DNA of 64,000 nt from Clostridiales bacterium (GTDB lineage Bacteria > Bacillota > Clostridia > Christensenellales > Aristaeellaceae): positions 124,001-188,000 of the forward strand of contig JAIKWZ010000019.1 in the NCBI GenBank assembly GCA_024684375.1, read 5' to 3'. Below the pieces are notes generated by a model. It was not told the origin of the DNA. It saw only the letters and a list, made by a program, of their open reading frames with translations, and did no database searches. Below, in pieces: positions 26,250 to 35,003 of this stretch. The translations under genes and the position numbers were made by a program. Every line of letters starts with the position of its first letter. The stretch's first letter is position 1.

Positions 26250-27323
26250 TTACATAGTGCCATAAAGAAAAAGGAGTTTGCTTTCCTCTATTGTCCACGA
26301 GCAGTTGCTGACAACATAATCGTGTCCTCTTCGTCCCATTTCCTGCGCGTGTCCCCGATTTGAAAGCAGTTTTCGAACCACGGATGCTATACGCTCAGGC
26401 TCATCGAAGCCGACGCAAATTCCGGCGCCGCTATCTTCGGCAAGTTTTCTCCATCCAGGAAAATCCGAACAAATAAAAGGTATACCGGCAGCCATGTATT
26501 CGTATATTTTGATTGGCTGGGAGTAAAAGTAATTACATATTGGCTTTAAAATACACAGCCCTACCACTGCTTGCCCATAAAGCGCGTTAACGCCGGCTCG
26601 TTCAAGTTGCCCGAGATAGCGAATTACCCCCGTTTGACCTGTTATTTCCATCTTTTCGTGTTCTCCTGCAAGAATCAGCATGCCGTCCACGTCTTTCATC
26701 GCTTCAACCATAACTTTTTCACCGCGAATCTCGCTGATCCCTCCCGCGTAGCAAACGATCGGCTCGCGTTCAGAAAACGGAGTGGTATGAAACTCAATAT
26801 CGTCCAACTTCGGATAATTATTTATTATGACGACCCGCTTTGCCCTACCCTCGAACTGCTCTGCGATATGAGGAGTTGCAGCCACAACTGCATCTAGCTG
26901 CTTCACAGCATGGGTTTCATATGCTTTATATACCTTAGCTACTGCTTTTCGAAGAATGCGCGGTATCCACTCTTTATCCATAATTTGGGCTGGTACGTCC
27001 TCGTGACTGTCAAATATTACTTTTTTCCCTTTTCTTTTCAGCTTTAGACCGTATGGAAGCAACTCCGGATCATGAAAATGATATATATTGCAGTCCAGCG
27101 CCAATGCTTTTTTATATACACACCTTGCGCCTTCTATCATGCGTTTAAGACGACTTCCAGGCATTTCCCCAACGCCTACGATATGAACGCCATTCTTATC
27201 GTAGGTTTTCATTCTTCCTACAAGATACACCTCATGTCCTTCCTGTGCTAATGACATACACTCCTTATGGAAAATTCGAACATCCTCAGTTCCGTGTGCG
27301 CTTGTCATGTGACAAATCCTCAT
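26250..27323 (-). CDS. Glycosyltransferase, GT4 family
   Basis: A 357-residue GT4 transferase. It begins MRICHMTSAHGTEDVRIFHKEC, with a KVIFDSHEDVPAQI stretch seen in several capsule transferases, and ends with QPIKIYEYMAAGIPFICSDFPG as donor motif. ATG 27323 is preceded by GAAAGGA and chosen over a start at 27344. A truncated relative follows immediately. Role: transfer of one sugar of the repeat unit; identity unknown. Confidence 0.85.
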   Translation of the reverse strand: MRICHMTSAHGTEDVRIFHKECMSLAQEGHEVYLVGRMKTYDKNGVHIVGVGEMPGSRLKRMIEGARCVYKKALALDCNIYHFHDPELLPYGLKLKRKGKKVIFDSHEDVPAQIMDKEWIPRILRKAVAKVYKAYETHAVKQLDAVVAATPHIAEQFEGRAKRVVIINNYPKLDDIEFHTTPFSEREPIVCYAGGISEIRGEKVMVEAMKDVDGMLILAGEHEKMEITGQTGVIRYLGQLERAGVNALYGQAVVGLCILKPICNYFYSQPIKIYEYMAAGIPFICSDFPGWRKLAEDSGAGICVGFDEPERIASVVRKLLSNRGHAQEMGRRGHDYVVSNCSWTIEESKLLFLYGTM

Positions 27324-27479
27324 ACAATATCCTTTCAAAGACATACAGACAGCTCATTTTTCGCATTGACATTTCAATTCACAAAACCGCAATTTGCATA
27401 TTATGCAGAAAACAGCTAGGAAAATGTAAAAATCAATCAATGATATGCTGCGACATACTAGAGTGTATACTCTATTCTT

Positions 27480-28547
27480 TTACCATTCAATTGGCCGATT
27501 CTCTTCGTCAAAGAACTCTTCTTGGTATCGCCGTGCCATACGTATCCCATACCTGACCTTTGGCATTATAAACGTTTCGCCAATCGTGTGTTTTATCCCA
27601 AGGTAAGGGAAATTGATTCCCGCAGCAGCATAGGCAACAATTGTCGCAGACAAACGTGGATTGATTTCTAAGAGTTTTGCTTCACCCGACGAATTATACT
27701 TGAAATCGAAATTTGCATGCCCATCTATTTGAAACTTCTGACATATACGGCTTGCCAGTTCAAATGGTTCTTCTCTTTTTTCAATTATGCATCCCTGTGG
27801 TATGCTACTGTTTACAAATTGATTATACCTTCCGGCCTGGGCAATGATCCGCCCATTATCGCAGAGCACATCCACTCCGTATTCATCTCCGGGTAAGTAC
27901 TCCATAACCAGCATTTCTGGAATGAATTCATTTTCACTAAGTGTTCTGATTGCTTCTTCATAGCTAATAAACATGGAATTTGGTTTTTCTTCAAAAAAAA
28001 GATTGAACCTCGATTTACTTGGGTCAATAATCCGAACTCCTCTGCTTCCGTTTCCAACTGCACCTTTTATACATATTGCTTTTTGAGGATATCCAATTTC
28101 TTTACAGGCTTGGATCAATTCATCCAACGTATGCACAACAACAAAATCAGGGGTAGGTAGCCCATTCTCATGCATTGCTGTAAGGAGTCTTGCTTTGTTA
28201 TTAATGATCTGTAAAACTTCGGGCTTTGCGCTTATTACTGCAACGCCACGATCAGAAAACTCTTCTTTCGCAATAGCAAATTTCATTAACTCACGTGTTA
28301 CTATCGGTTCAACAACATTAACGGATTCTTGTTCACAAATCCTCAAAATGGTTGAGATAAATGCGTCATCGTTGGCAGATGGAACAGTATAAAATGTGTC
28401 TACCATTCCACGAGAACCGGCATTCTCATTCATGTCTACGCCAACGATACGAATACTGCGTTCTCCATTCTTTCGCAGACATTTTATTATCCCTGGCGCG
28501 CCAGGGGCACCTGTCCCCGTAAGTAAAATAGTAATTGGATTCAGCAT
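27480..28547 (-). CDS. ATP-grasp ligase (carbamoyl-phosphate-synthase-like)
   Basis: A 355-residue ATP-grasp protein with an N-terminal Rossmann-like pre-ATP domain (ITILLTGTGAPGAPGIIKCL) and the grasp domain from about 105 (NKARLLTAM, CIKGAVGNGSRGVRII) to LLEINPRLSAT with the metal-binding Glu and Asn. Such enzymes join a carboxylate to an amine through an acyl phosphate. ATG 28547 lies 16 bases after the PLP-decarboxylase stop behind GGTGG. With that gene and the deacetylase-like gene it forms a tight trio, which suggests joint synthesis or attachment of an unusual amino or acyl group on the polysaccharide. Confidence 0.75.
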   Translation of the reverse strand: MLNPITILLTGTGAPGAPGIIKCLRKNGERSIRIVGVDMNENAGSRGMVDTFYTVPSANDDAFISTILRICEQESVNVVEPIVTRELMKFAIAKEEFSDRGVAVISAKPEVLQIINNKARLLTAMHENGLPTPDFVVVHTLDELIQACKEIGYPQKAICIKGAVGNGSRGVRIIDPSKSRFNLFFEEKPNSMFISYEEAIRTLSENEFIPEMLVMEYLPGDEYGVDVLCDNGRIIAQAGRYNQFVNSSIPQGCIIEKREEPFELASRICQKFQIDGHANFDFKYNSSGEAKLLEINPRLSATIVAYAAAGINFPYLGIKHTIGETFIMPKVRYGIRMARRYQEEFFDEENRPIEW

Positions 28548-28563
28548 ATTCTTTACCACCTTA

Positions 28564-29787
28564 CTAGATAAAGTATGAAGATAAGATGTCATTAACTGTC
28601 TCTTGCCGTTTATCTATTCTAATCAAGCCATCTTTTCCAAATGATACTATTCCACAACCAACTTGAATAAACGGTGGTTTCATCACATTCGTATATGCGC
28701 CAGCATTCTCAAAAATCAAACAATCTCCAACAAGAGCATTTGATTTAAGATTTCGGAATAATATATCATCTTCTAAACAGGTATATCCAGTTACCTCTGC
28801 GTATGATTCTTTCGCATCTTGTGTTGTTTCTTTTATTACATGTACTGGTAATTGCTTTTTCTTCCCTAATTCGCCTAATTGATGAACACTTCCGTCCACG
28901 ATGAGTATTTTCCTATTACGAATCGTCTTTTCGGCAATTATTCTTGTCGCATATATCATTGTATTTGCTATAACTGTACTGCCTGGCTCGACAATCAGCT
29001 TTGGTCTCTCTTCAATAGGTAGATGAGAGAAATGGCGGTTGAATTCACCAGCAACAACTTCAGCATATTCATCAAACGTGAACAACTCTTGATTGAACTG
29101 GGCCGCCAGTTTTGGATTCATGTGTCCAAACATTCCACTGCCAAGATCTAGTATTTTCTTCTCATTATCTTTTAACAAGGCATCAGCATATTTGATTATT
29201 TTAACTGCTCTCTGCCGCCATGCATCAAGTCCTCTCGACCCTCCTAGATGAAAATGTAGACCTACAATCCTAATTTTTTCACAGTTTCTCATATAATTAA
29301 TCAGATTCACTGTAGCTCTGTCGTCTACGTCAAAACCAAATCTTGATTCTTTTCCAGTACCAATAGGAAAATTCAGTCGAAATCCGACATTCACTTTATG
29401 GTCTAGTGTATTTGCTATTTCCAATGCCGCTCTTGCCTCGTAAGCATTATCTAGCATTACAATAGAACCATCATCTAGCATCTCTCTTAAACCATTCCAT
29501 TTACCTGGTCCATTCACAATAATATGGTCGGGAGAAAACCCATATTCTTTTGCCATATTATATTCAAGATCAGATACGACCTCTGCGTATTCGTTCAATC
29601 CCAAGGCGATTTTACATGCAGCTGGCATATAGTTAGTTTTGAACGAATATGCAATTTGGAATGTGGGATATATTTTTTTATAGGAAGCCTCCAATTCTAA
29701 CAGATTTCTTTTGAATTCTTCCTCAAAAAAAACATATAGTGGTGTGCCATATCTTTCGACTATTTCTTTAACTATATTTATATTCAT
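28564..29787 (-). CDS. PLP-dependent decarboxylase, diaminopimelate-decarboxylase-like
   Basis: A 407-residue fold-type III PLP enzyme. AYSFKTNY has the PLP lysine, GLHFHLGGS and the glycine-rich turn follow, and NAGAYT is the C-terminal tyrosine motif. The usual EPGR reads EPGST here, and the CESGD motif reads CLEDD, so the substrate pocket differs from LysA. It may decarboxylate another amino acid or carboxylated sugar. Start ATG 29787 follows AAGGAAAAG; a start at 29805 that overlaps the upstream gene is possible. Its position inside a polysaccharide cluster argues against a housekeeping lysine gene. Confidence 0.78.
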   Translation of the reverse strand: MNINIVKEIVERYGTPLYVFFEEEFKRNLLELEASYKKIYPTFQIAYSFKTNYMPAACKIALGLNEYAEVVSDLEYNMAKEYGFSPDHIIVNGPGKWNGLREMLDDGSIVMLDNAYEARAALEIANTLDHKVNVGFRLNFPIGTGKESRFGFDVDDRATVNLINYMRNCEKIRIVGLHFHLGGSRGLDAWRQRAVKIIKYADALLKDNEKKILDLGSGMFGHMNPKLAAQFNQELFTFDEYAEVVAGEFNRHFSHLPIEERPKLIVEPGSTVIANTMIYATRIIAEKTIRNRKILIVDGSVHQLGELGKKKQLPVHVIKETTQDAKESYAEVTGYTCLEDDILFRNLKSNALVGDCLIFENAGAYTNVMKPPFIQVGCGIVSFGKDGLIRIDKRQETVNDILSSYFI

Positions 29788-29797
29788 ACTCTTTTCC

Positions 29798-30511
29798 TTA
29801 GTCATTAAGTATGCTGTCTAAATCTGTTATGTTTTCTCTAAGCCCAGATAAACGTTCGCTTGATGCTGTATTGATAAACTCGTTCAAACTATCGTGCAAG
29901 TTTTGCTCATGTTCATGATACCAAAATGCATGTGTAAGAATGTGTAGTCGCTCATACTTATTACTCTTAATAATGTCTTCTATCGGCTCTCTCCATCTCC
30001 TTCTGCTATCAGAAAGATATTTGAACCCCATAAAGAACTCCTCTCCATAGGCATTTGTCAAACCCGGAATCCTTAAGCCTGTCTCTAGTGTGATTCTATT
30101 GGGCCGATGTAAGGAAAAGCAATTGATGTTAACATCCAATAAATCAGAGAGAATTCTTGCTTCTTTTCTAATATAGTATTCTAAAGGAATCACATCATAT
30201 ATATATGCTGTTTCATCAAAATGAAGACCGATATTGTGGCCTAATTCAATTATTCTATGCAGAGCTTGATATGATGCAGACGAGGCAGGATTGTAGAAAT
30301 CAGATGTCAACAGTACAAAGTACGTTGAACTAATACCTTGTGAACTCTCAGTTTCAGCAAGTTTAATTGCCTGTTCAAGCGAATAATCTATGTCGTGCCG
30401 AAGTATGACACAGCGACTATTACGCGGGTAATTATCATATGCGCAAAAATGGTAGTTATTCTTTCTTAGTAAATCCAACAAACTGATATACGCTTTATAC
30501 GTGAATTGCAT
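29798..30511 (-). CDS. Polysaccharide-deacetylase-like protein
   Basis: A 237-residue protein with features of the carbohydrate esterase 4/NodB-like fold: VILRHDIDYSLEQAIKLA (RHD-x-D metal motif), STYFVLLTSDFYNP, and GHNIGLHFDET with the metal histidine. No signal peptide is seen, so it would act in the cytosol on a sugar or sugar-lipid, or have another hydrolytic role. It is followed after 10 bases by the PLP decarboxylase. The fold is well supported; the reaction is not. Confidence 0.65.
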   Translation of the reverse strand: MQFTYKAYISLLDLLRKNNYHFCAYDNYPRNSRCVILRHDIDYSLEQAIKLAETESSQGISSTYFVLLTSDFYNPASSASYQALHRIIELGHNIGLHFDETAYIYDVIPLEYYIRKEARILSDLLDVNINCFSLHRPNRITLETGLRIPGLTNAYGEEFFMGFKYLSDSRRRWREPIEDIIKSNKYERLHILTHAFWYHEHEQNLHDSLNEFINTASSERLSGLRENITDLDSILND

Positions 30512-30517
30512 ACTGTT

Positions 30518-31762
30518 TTACCCTTTATGCAAAATATCTATTATTTTTTGTGTTAAAGTACTATATGCGTATTCCGTTGCTGCTAAACCCGCCCGTGAAC
30601 AAATAGACTGATAAGTCTTCTCATCAAAACTGTAGACTTTCTTGATTGCTTTAGCAATTGAATCCGCAGACATATCGTAAACAATATCGCAACCATATTT
30701 AGCAGCTGGATTATACTTTGGAATCTGATTCATCAGAACTGGTTTCCCCGCTGCCAAGTACTCAAACAATTTATTAGAACTTATTCCGTATTTTGAAACA
30801 CTTTCGTCAAAAGGATCGAGGAATAATGTGTTGCTTTTACTTAATATATATGGTATGCAATCTTTTTGTACGCTGCCCTTGAATACAATATTATCAATTC
30901 TCTCTTTTGATTTAATATCTTCTAGCTGCTCCAATTGGTCTCCACTACCCCACACAAGAATACGAATAGGTTCTCCTCGTAGCTTTTTTGCTGCCTCTAC
31001 TAAAAGATCAATCTTATTTGCTTTTCTTATTGAACCTGTATAGATAACCTTAAATAAGAATGGGTTATCTAAATCTGCATCTAAAATCCTATGATTCTTG
31101 AGATTGTATTCATATGTCTCCAAGTCAACACCATTGTTGATTAAAAATACCTTTTCACGCGGTATATTCTTCTCCCACCCCTTATTCTTAATGTAGTCAT
31201 AGGCACCTTCCATTGTGAAAACAATAGAGTCAGCATGCTTATAAATCCATTTTTCGAGTTTTCTCAGGAGAAGAACCGCTGGATTTTTTGGGCCTACTAT
31301 TTCATAGGCGACAAGACTTTCTGGCCAAAGATCGCGGATCTCACAGATGCACTTCACGTTATAGTGCTTTGCAAGCTGAATTCCGGCCACTAGCGTAAGT
31401 GGATGAACAGAAGACGCATAAATCACATCTGGTTTTCCATGGAGTTCCGCATATTCTTTGGCAGCCTTTTTTACGTTAAGATAAAAATCCACCATGTTTA
31501 GGACCCGTTGTTTTCCGTTTCCCTTATACACACGGCTTTTAACAAAAACAAAAGGCACTTGAATCTCTTCTATAATCTGTTCTTGCCAGAGTTTATCGAA
31601 TTCTATATAGCGCTCTCTGTCACTGTTATGTTTAGCATTACATCCAAAGATAACCGGCTCGTACCCAGCACATTTGAGATATTTAGCAAATACATAATGC
31701 CGACCGCCCCGCTTGAATAGCATCTCGGTTGCATAGTGATTAATAATCCAGATTTTTTTCAC
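30518..31762 (-). CDS. Glycosyltransferase, GT4 family (WbuB-like), GTG start
   Basis: A 414-residue GT4 enzyme. MKKIWIINHYATEM then GGRHYVFAKYLKCAG, CEIRDLWPES, NNGVDLETY and KLFEYLAAGKPVLMN resemble the WbuB group, often the second transferase acting on the lipid-linked sugar. The start is GTG 31762, overlapping the acetyltransferase stop (GTGA). Immediately after the initiating-transferase genes, it likely adds the second sugar. Confidence 0.85.
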   Translation of the reverse strand: MKKIWIINHYATEMLFKRGGRHYVFAKYLKCAGYEPVIFGCNAKHNSDRERYIEFDKLWQEQIIEEIQVPFVFVKSRVYKGNGKQRVLNMVDFYLNVKKAAKEYAELHGKPDVIYASSVHPLTLVAGIQLAKHYNVKCICEIRDLWPESLVAYEIVGPKNPAVLLLRKLEKWIYKHADSIVFTMEGAYDYIKNKGWEKNIPREKVFLINNGVDLETYEYNLKNHRILDADLDNPFLFKVIYTGSIRKANKIDLLVEAAKKLRGEPIRILVWGSGDQLEQLEDIKSKERIDNIVFKGSVQKDCIPYILSKSNTLFLDPFDESVSKYGISSNKLFEYLAAGKPVLMNQIPKYNPAAKYGCDIVYDMSADSIAKAIKKVYSFDEKTYQSICSRAGLAATEYAYSTLTQKIIDILHKG

Positions 31763-32361
31763 GCTACTACTCTCTTTGCTGGTACTCCTATATACTTTCC
31801 TGCTTCTTCAATACTCTTTACTACCACAGCTCCAGCACCAATCATACACCCACTACAGATATTGATGTTATTGCTTACAGTCGCACCCGCGCCGATCCAT
31901 GTGAGCTCACCAACATGCACTGTCCCACTCAGATGTGCACCAACGGATACATGAACATAGTCTTCAAGGAAGCAGTCGTGATCTACAGAAGAACTAGTAT
32001 TAATAATGCATCCTTTCCCAATTATCACACCTGGATTAATAACTGCGCCAGGCATAACCACAGTACCAGCGTCAATTGAGACGTCTTCTGCAATGACTGC
32101 AGCAGGATGAATAATAGTTACAATGTGTTTATTTGAATACAGTTCAAAAAACCTTTTTCTTGTTTTTGCATCACCGATGGCAATAAACAAATCATTATCT
32201 ACTTCTGCTGCTTTATTGGTTTTTCCGACAACAGGCCATTTGCCGCATTTTAATGAGGTTTCATCATCGTCTAAGAAAACTATATTGTCATAACCACAAT
32301 AGGTAGCAGCATCAGCTACGACCTTTCCATGTCCTGAAGCACCAATAATCGTTAATGTCAT
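31759..32361 (-). CDS. Sugar O/N-acyltransferase (PglD/NeuD type)
   Basis: A 200-residue two-domain protein: an N-terminal Rossmann-like domain (LTIIGASGHGKVVADAA) and a hexapeptide beta-helix (AGTVVMPGAVINPGVIIGKG to GVPAKRVVA) with the catalytic His in SSSVDHDC. PglD acetylates the 4-amino group of a UDP-diamino sugar, NeuD acetylates sialic acid; which applies here is open. It overlaps the initiating transferase by ATGA. An aminotransferase/dehydratase pair for a bacillosamine-type sugar is not visible in the window. Confidence 0.82.
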   Translation of the reverse strand: MTLTIIGASGHGKVVADAATYCGYDNIVFLDDDETSLKCGKWPVVGKTNKAAEVDNDLFIAIGDAKTRKRFFELYSNKHIVTIIHPAAVIAEDVSIDAGTVVMPGAVINPGVIIGKGCIINTSSSVDHDCFLEDYVHVSVGAHLSGTVHVGELTWIGAGATVSNNINICSGCMIGAGAVVVKSIEEAGKYIGVPAKRVVA

Positions 32362-32987
32362 TCCTTACTCCCCATGAATTCATCCATAGTTACTGAATCT
32401 CCACTGCTAATCCCTTCTCGTTTCAAAACGGTTTTTACTGTTTTAAACACTATTTTCCAGTCACCCAAGAAAGTGATATGATCCACATATTTTATATCCC
32501 ATTCAAATTTGTTATCCCATGATATGCTATTTCGACCATTTACCTGAGCAAGACCTGTGAACCCTGGACGAACTTCGTGTCGTCGTGCTTGAATAGAGTT
32601 GTAGCGAGATAAGTAACGAGTAAAGAGTGGTCTCGGCCCAACTACAGCCATTTCTCCCTTTAATATGTTAAATAGCTCAGGCAACTCGTCAAGCGATGTG
32701 TTCCGCAATTTACGCCCGAAAGGCGTCAAACGTTCTGCGTCCTTTGCCGGGTCAATCACACCATCCTCAGAAGGCAGCATCGACCTAAATTTGTAGAGTC
32801 TGAAGATCTTTCCATCCTTTCCGGGTCTATCCTGGGTGAAGAAAATTGGAGAGCCGAGCTTGATGTGCACGAGTATAGCAATTAGCAGCAGCACTGGTGA
32901 GAGAATTATAGTTGCAAGCAGCGCGCATACAAAATCCTGTGGTCGTTTTATGAATCTTTCGTATGGACCATATGGTTTATGCTTCAT
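32358..32987 (-). CDS. Initiating phosphoglycosyl transferase (PglC type)
   Basis: A 209-residue membrane-anchored enzyme that moves a phospho-sugar from UDP-sugar to undecaprenyl phosphate and so starts repeat-unit assembly. A single N-terminal hydrophobic segment (about 17-42) is followed by the DRPGKDGKIFRLYKFRSM, RNTSLDELPELFNIL and VGPRPLF motifs of the monotopic family. It is the first gene of the polysaccharide cluster, with ATG 32987 behind AGGAAATAGGAAG. The preceding 1.4 kb contains no intact gene, so the cluster promoter probably lies there. Confidence 0.9.
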   Translation of the reverse strand: MKHKPYGPYERFIKRPQDFVCALLATIILSPVLLLIAILVHIKLGSPIFFTQDRPGKDGKIFRLYKFRSMLPSEDGVIDPAKDAERLTPFGRKLRNTSLDELPELFNILKGEMAVVGPRPLFTRYLSRYNSIQARRHEVRPGFTGLAQVNGRNSISWDNKFEWDIKYVDHITFLGDWKIVFKTVKTVLKREGISSGDSVTMDEFMGSKE

Positions 32988-33340
32988 CTTCCTATTTCCT
33001 TTTCAACCATTTCCCAACTCGCTGCAAATACTCTTTCCGGCCGCGAGTCTGACAATCGCTGAACCAGTAATGAACTAAATATCCGGCTTCTCACCAACCT
33101 GTTTGCCGATGATAAAACCTATAATGATTAGTCCAGCAATAACGGCTCAGTTCATTATCATTGGCTTTCTCTCTTTGACTGTTGCGAAAATCTTTAATTA
33201 CTGCATCGCCATAGTGATCAGTTCTCCGTCAATGCTTAATGTTATTTCTGCATAACGCTTTCTTCTATATGGAGCATCCCGTTCTGCCTTGATAGCATTA
33301 TCCCTCGATTGATATATATACAAATCCTCATTTCAACCCG
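32988..33340 (-). pseudogene. Remnants of unrecognised genes upstream of the polysaccharide cluster
   Basis: Two protein-like stretches lacking starts lie on the - strand. One, about 32992-33090, reads GYLVHYWFSD and ends KWLKRK; a hydrophobic stretch (AGLIIIGFIIGKQVG) precedes it in another frame. The other, about 33199-33340, reads RYAEITLSIDGELITM and ends in a stop. They look like the tails of decayed genes, perhaps earlier members of the cluster, but I recognise no family. Confidence 0.4.
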
Positions 33341-33502
33341 ATTTGCCGTATGCAACTATCATCAGTTCACACTAGTCTGTCAAAAGGATATCCCAGCATC
33401 TAACGGGATCCTGCTGCCAAAATAAATCATTTTTCTCGTCGTCTGTAATATCCTCTCACCCAACAGCAGCTCTTCGCATGGTTATTACTGTGTTTTAATC
33501 CC

Positions 33503-33547
33503 GAATTAACTATAATTACTATGTTAATTCCGTGTTTGTTCCGTGTT
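33503..33547. promoter_or_regulatory. Operator-like repeats upstream of the polysaccharide cluster
   Basis: An inverted repeat GAATTAAC (33503-33510) and GTTAATTC (33523-33530) surrounds an AT-rich spacer, and the element TTCCGTGTT occurs twice at 33528 and 33539, exactly 11 bases apart, one helical turn. Such spacing is typical of tandem regulator binding. No regulator gene is adjacent. Whether it serves the - strand capsule genes or the + strand exporter 950 bases away is unknown. Confidence 0.4.
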
Positions 33548-34331
33548 AATGCATCGTCTGGACAGGTATATCAAGCTTTCTACTGTTATATGAATAATTA
33601 TAGAAAACTGTATAATATATCATCGTTTTTCAGTGTAATCCGCGTGACAAACTGGCGTTTTTATGCTGTTATATCGGTGTCTATCATGCCTTTTCTCGGC
33701 CTGTAAGCGGCAAAGCTTCAGCAGTCACTTCCAACCGAACCATTGCTTCTCCTTAGCGCATTGCATAGCTCCGCCCGTGAGCGGCCATCGCCTCTCACCC
33801 AATCAGAGCCTGTAACAAAAGGATCTTTCAGCCCGGCAAGACACACGGTGCTTGGAAATCCTCTATTTTTAGTCAGCTTCTCCCGTCACAGGAGACTGTC
33901 GGCAGCTATCGAAACTCTCTTATCGGCCGAAATTCTCTTTGGCAGTCCCTGTCCTCCCGGTACCGTACCATTTCCCGTCCGTTTTCAGGCGTCTGGCAAG
34001 AACCGCAAAGCACAGCCGGTCAGCGTCACGTTCTTCCCGCATCATGGATATTCAGACCGCTGGCGTCCGCTCATGATGCGCCTTCTGTCACGACTGCCGG
34101 AAATTAAACCGCCTGCCTATTACAGCGAGCAAACACTCCTCCGTATATAGTTTACGATATTCCCGAAAAAAAGTCAATTGCGTTTTGAACCCTTTCCCTT
34201 TTAACGTCAGCCGGAATGCGGAACCCTGTGCCGTTCCGCTGGTTGGTGCCTCCATTTTTTTATACGTCGTCATTCCACCCCTGGCACTCTTGAAAAAACT
34301 CTCTGAACGAAATTTAAAAATCAGGCTAGCA
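33548..34331. other. Gene-free stretch upstream of exporter operon
   Basis: No gene is supported here. A 135-codon open frame at 33743-34150 lacks a ribosome site and has the composition of chance coding in GC-rich DNA. A hairpin GCGGAAC...GTTCCGC lies near 34217-34238 followed by a T run at about 34255, a possible terminator on the + strand. Confidence 0.35.
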
Positions 34332-34360
34332 TTCATTGATCATATATGATATTATATAAT
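34332..34360 (+). promoter_or_regulatory. Possible promoter of the NHLP-type export operon
   Basis: TTCATT and TATAAT separated by 17 bases in an AT-rich stretch, about 140 bases before the ATG at 34502. The -35 element is imperfect. Confidence 0.45.
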
Positions 34361-34501
34361 AGTATAGAAAGATTTTCGTTTCAGTTCATTACAGGCGTTT
34401 TATTCAGATACTTGCTTCAATATCGGGTCACTGTTATCGGCTACTGCTCTTTAGCAGCCCCGGAAGTTACCGTTACGTCCACACGAGAGGAGATACATAC
34501 C

Positions 34502-34987
34502 ATGTCAGAGCAAACAAAGACCAAACTGTTCCGTGAAAAAAGCCTTGAAGCCGTTGAATCTCCGGAATCGCTTAATGATTATCTGCGCGTGACTTCACCC
34601 GGAGTCTGGATAATAATGGCCTCAGTTATCACTCTGTTGGTCGGACTGATACTCTGGAGCATCTTCGGTCACATTCGCTCGACCGCTCAGGTAGTGGTGC
34701 AGATCAGCCCCGAGAAGAGTATCTGCTACGTCTCGTTGGATATAGCCGATAAGGTCGCAAGCCGCGGTGTCGTGAACGTGGAAGGCGAAGACTTCCCGAT
34801 CATGGGAGAAGAATTCTCTTATTCTTTTATATCAGACGAAACGCCCGCCCGTGTTTTACTTCTCGGAAAGCTGAGTAAAGGCGATCTGGTGGCAGAGATC
34901 CCTGTGATGACCGACCTGCCGGATGGTTTTTATTCAGGAGAAGTGATAACGGAAGATCTACAGCCGATTTCCCTTCTGTTCCAGTGA
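34502..34987 (+). CDS. Short HlyD-like secretion protein (NHLP bacteriocin system type)
   Basis: A 161-residue protein with one transmembrane segment near 36-58. The N-terminus LFREKSLEAVESPESLNDYLRVTSPGVW matches the opening of NHLP bacteriocin system secretion proteins. It lacks the long coiled-coil hairpin and most of the lipoyl/beta-barrel parts seen in normal-sized members (roughly 270 residues or more), having only a short beta-rich C-terminal domain. ATG 34502 follows GAGAGGAGA. It probably bridges or stabilises the exporter encoded next. Either a minimal family form or a reduced gene; the frame is intact. Confidence 0.75.
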   Translation: MSEQTKTKLFREKSLEAVESPESLNDYLRVTSPGVWIIMASVITLLVGLILWSIFGHIRSTAQVVVQISPEKSICYVSLDIADKVASRGVVNVEGEDFPIMGEEFSYSFISDETPARVLLLGKLSKGDLVAEIPVMTDLPDGFYSGEVITEDLQPISLLFQ

Positions 34988-35003
34988 GAGAGGAGGAAAA
35001 AGC

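Noticed and set aside
28564..29787. Housekeeping lysA
   Set aside because: The EPGR and CESGD substrate motifs are altered and the gene is embedded in a capsule cluster, so a specialised decarboxylase is more likely.
33743..34150. 135-codon + strand open frame upstream of the exporter
   Set aside because: No ribosome site, Pro/Ser/Arg-rich composition typical of chance frames, and no recognisable domain.
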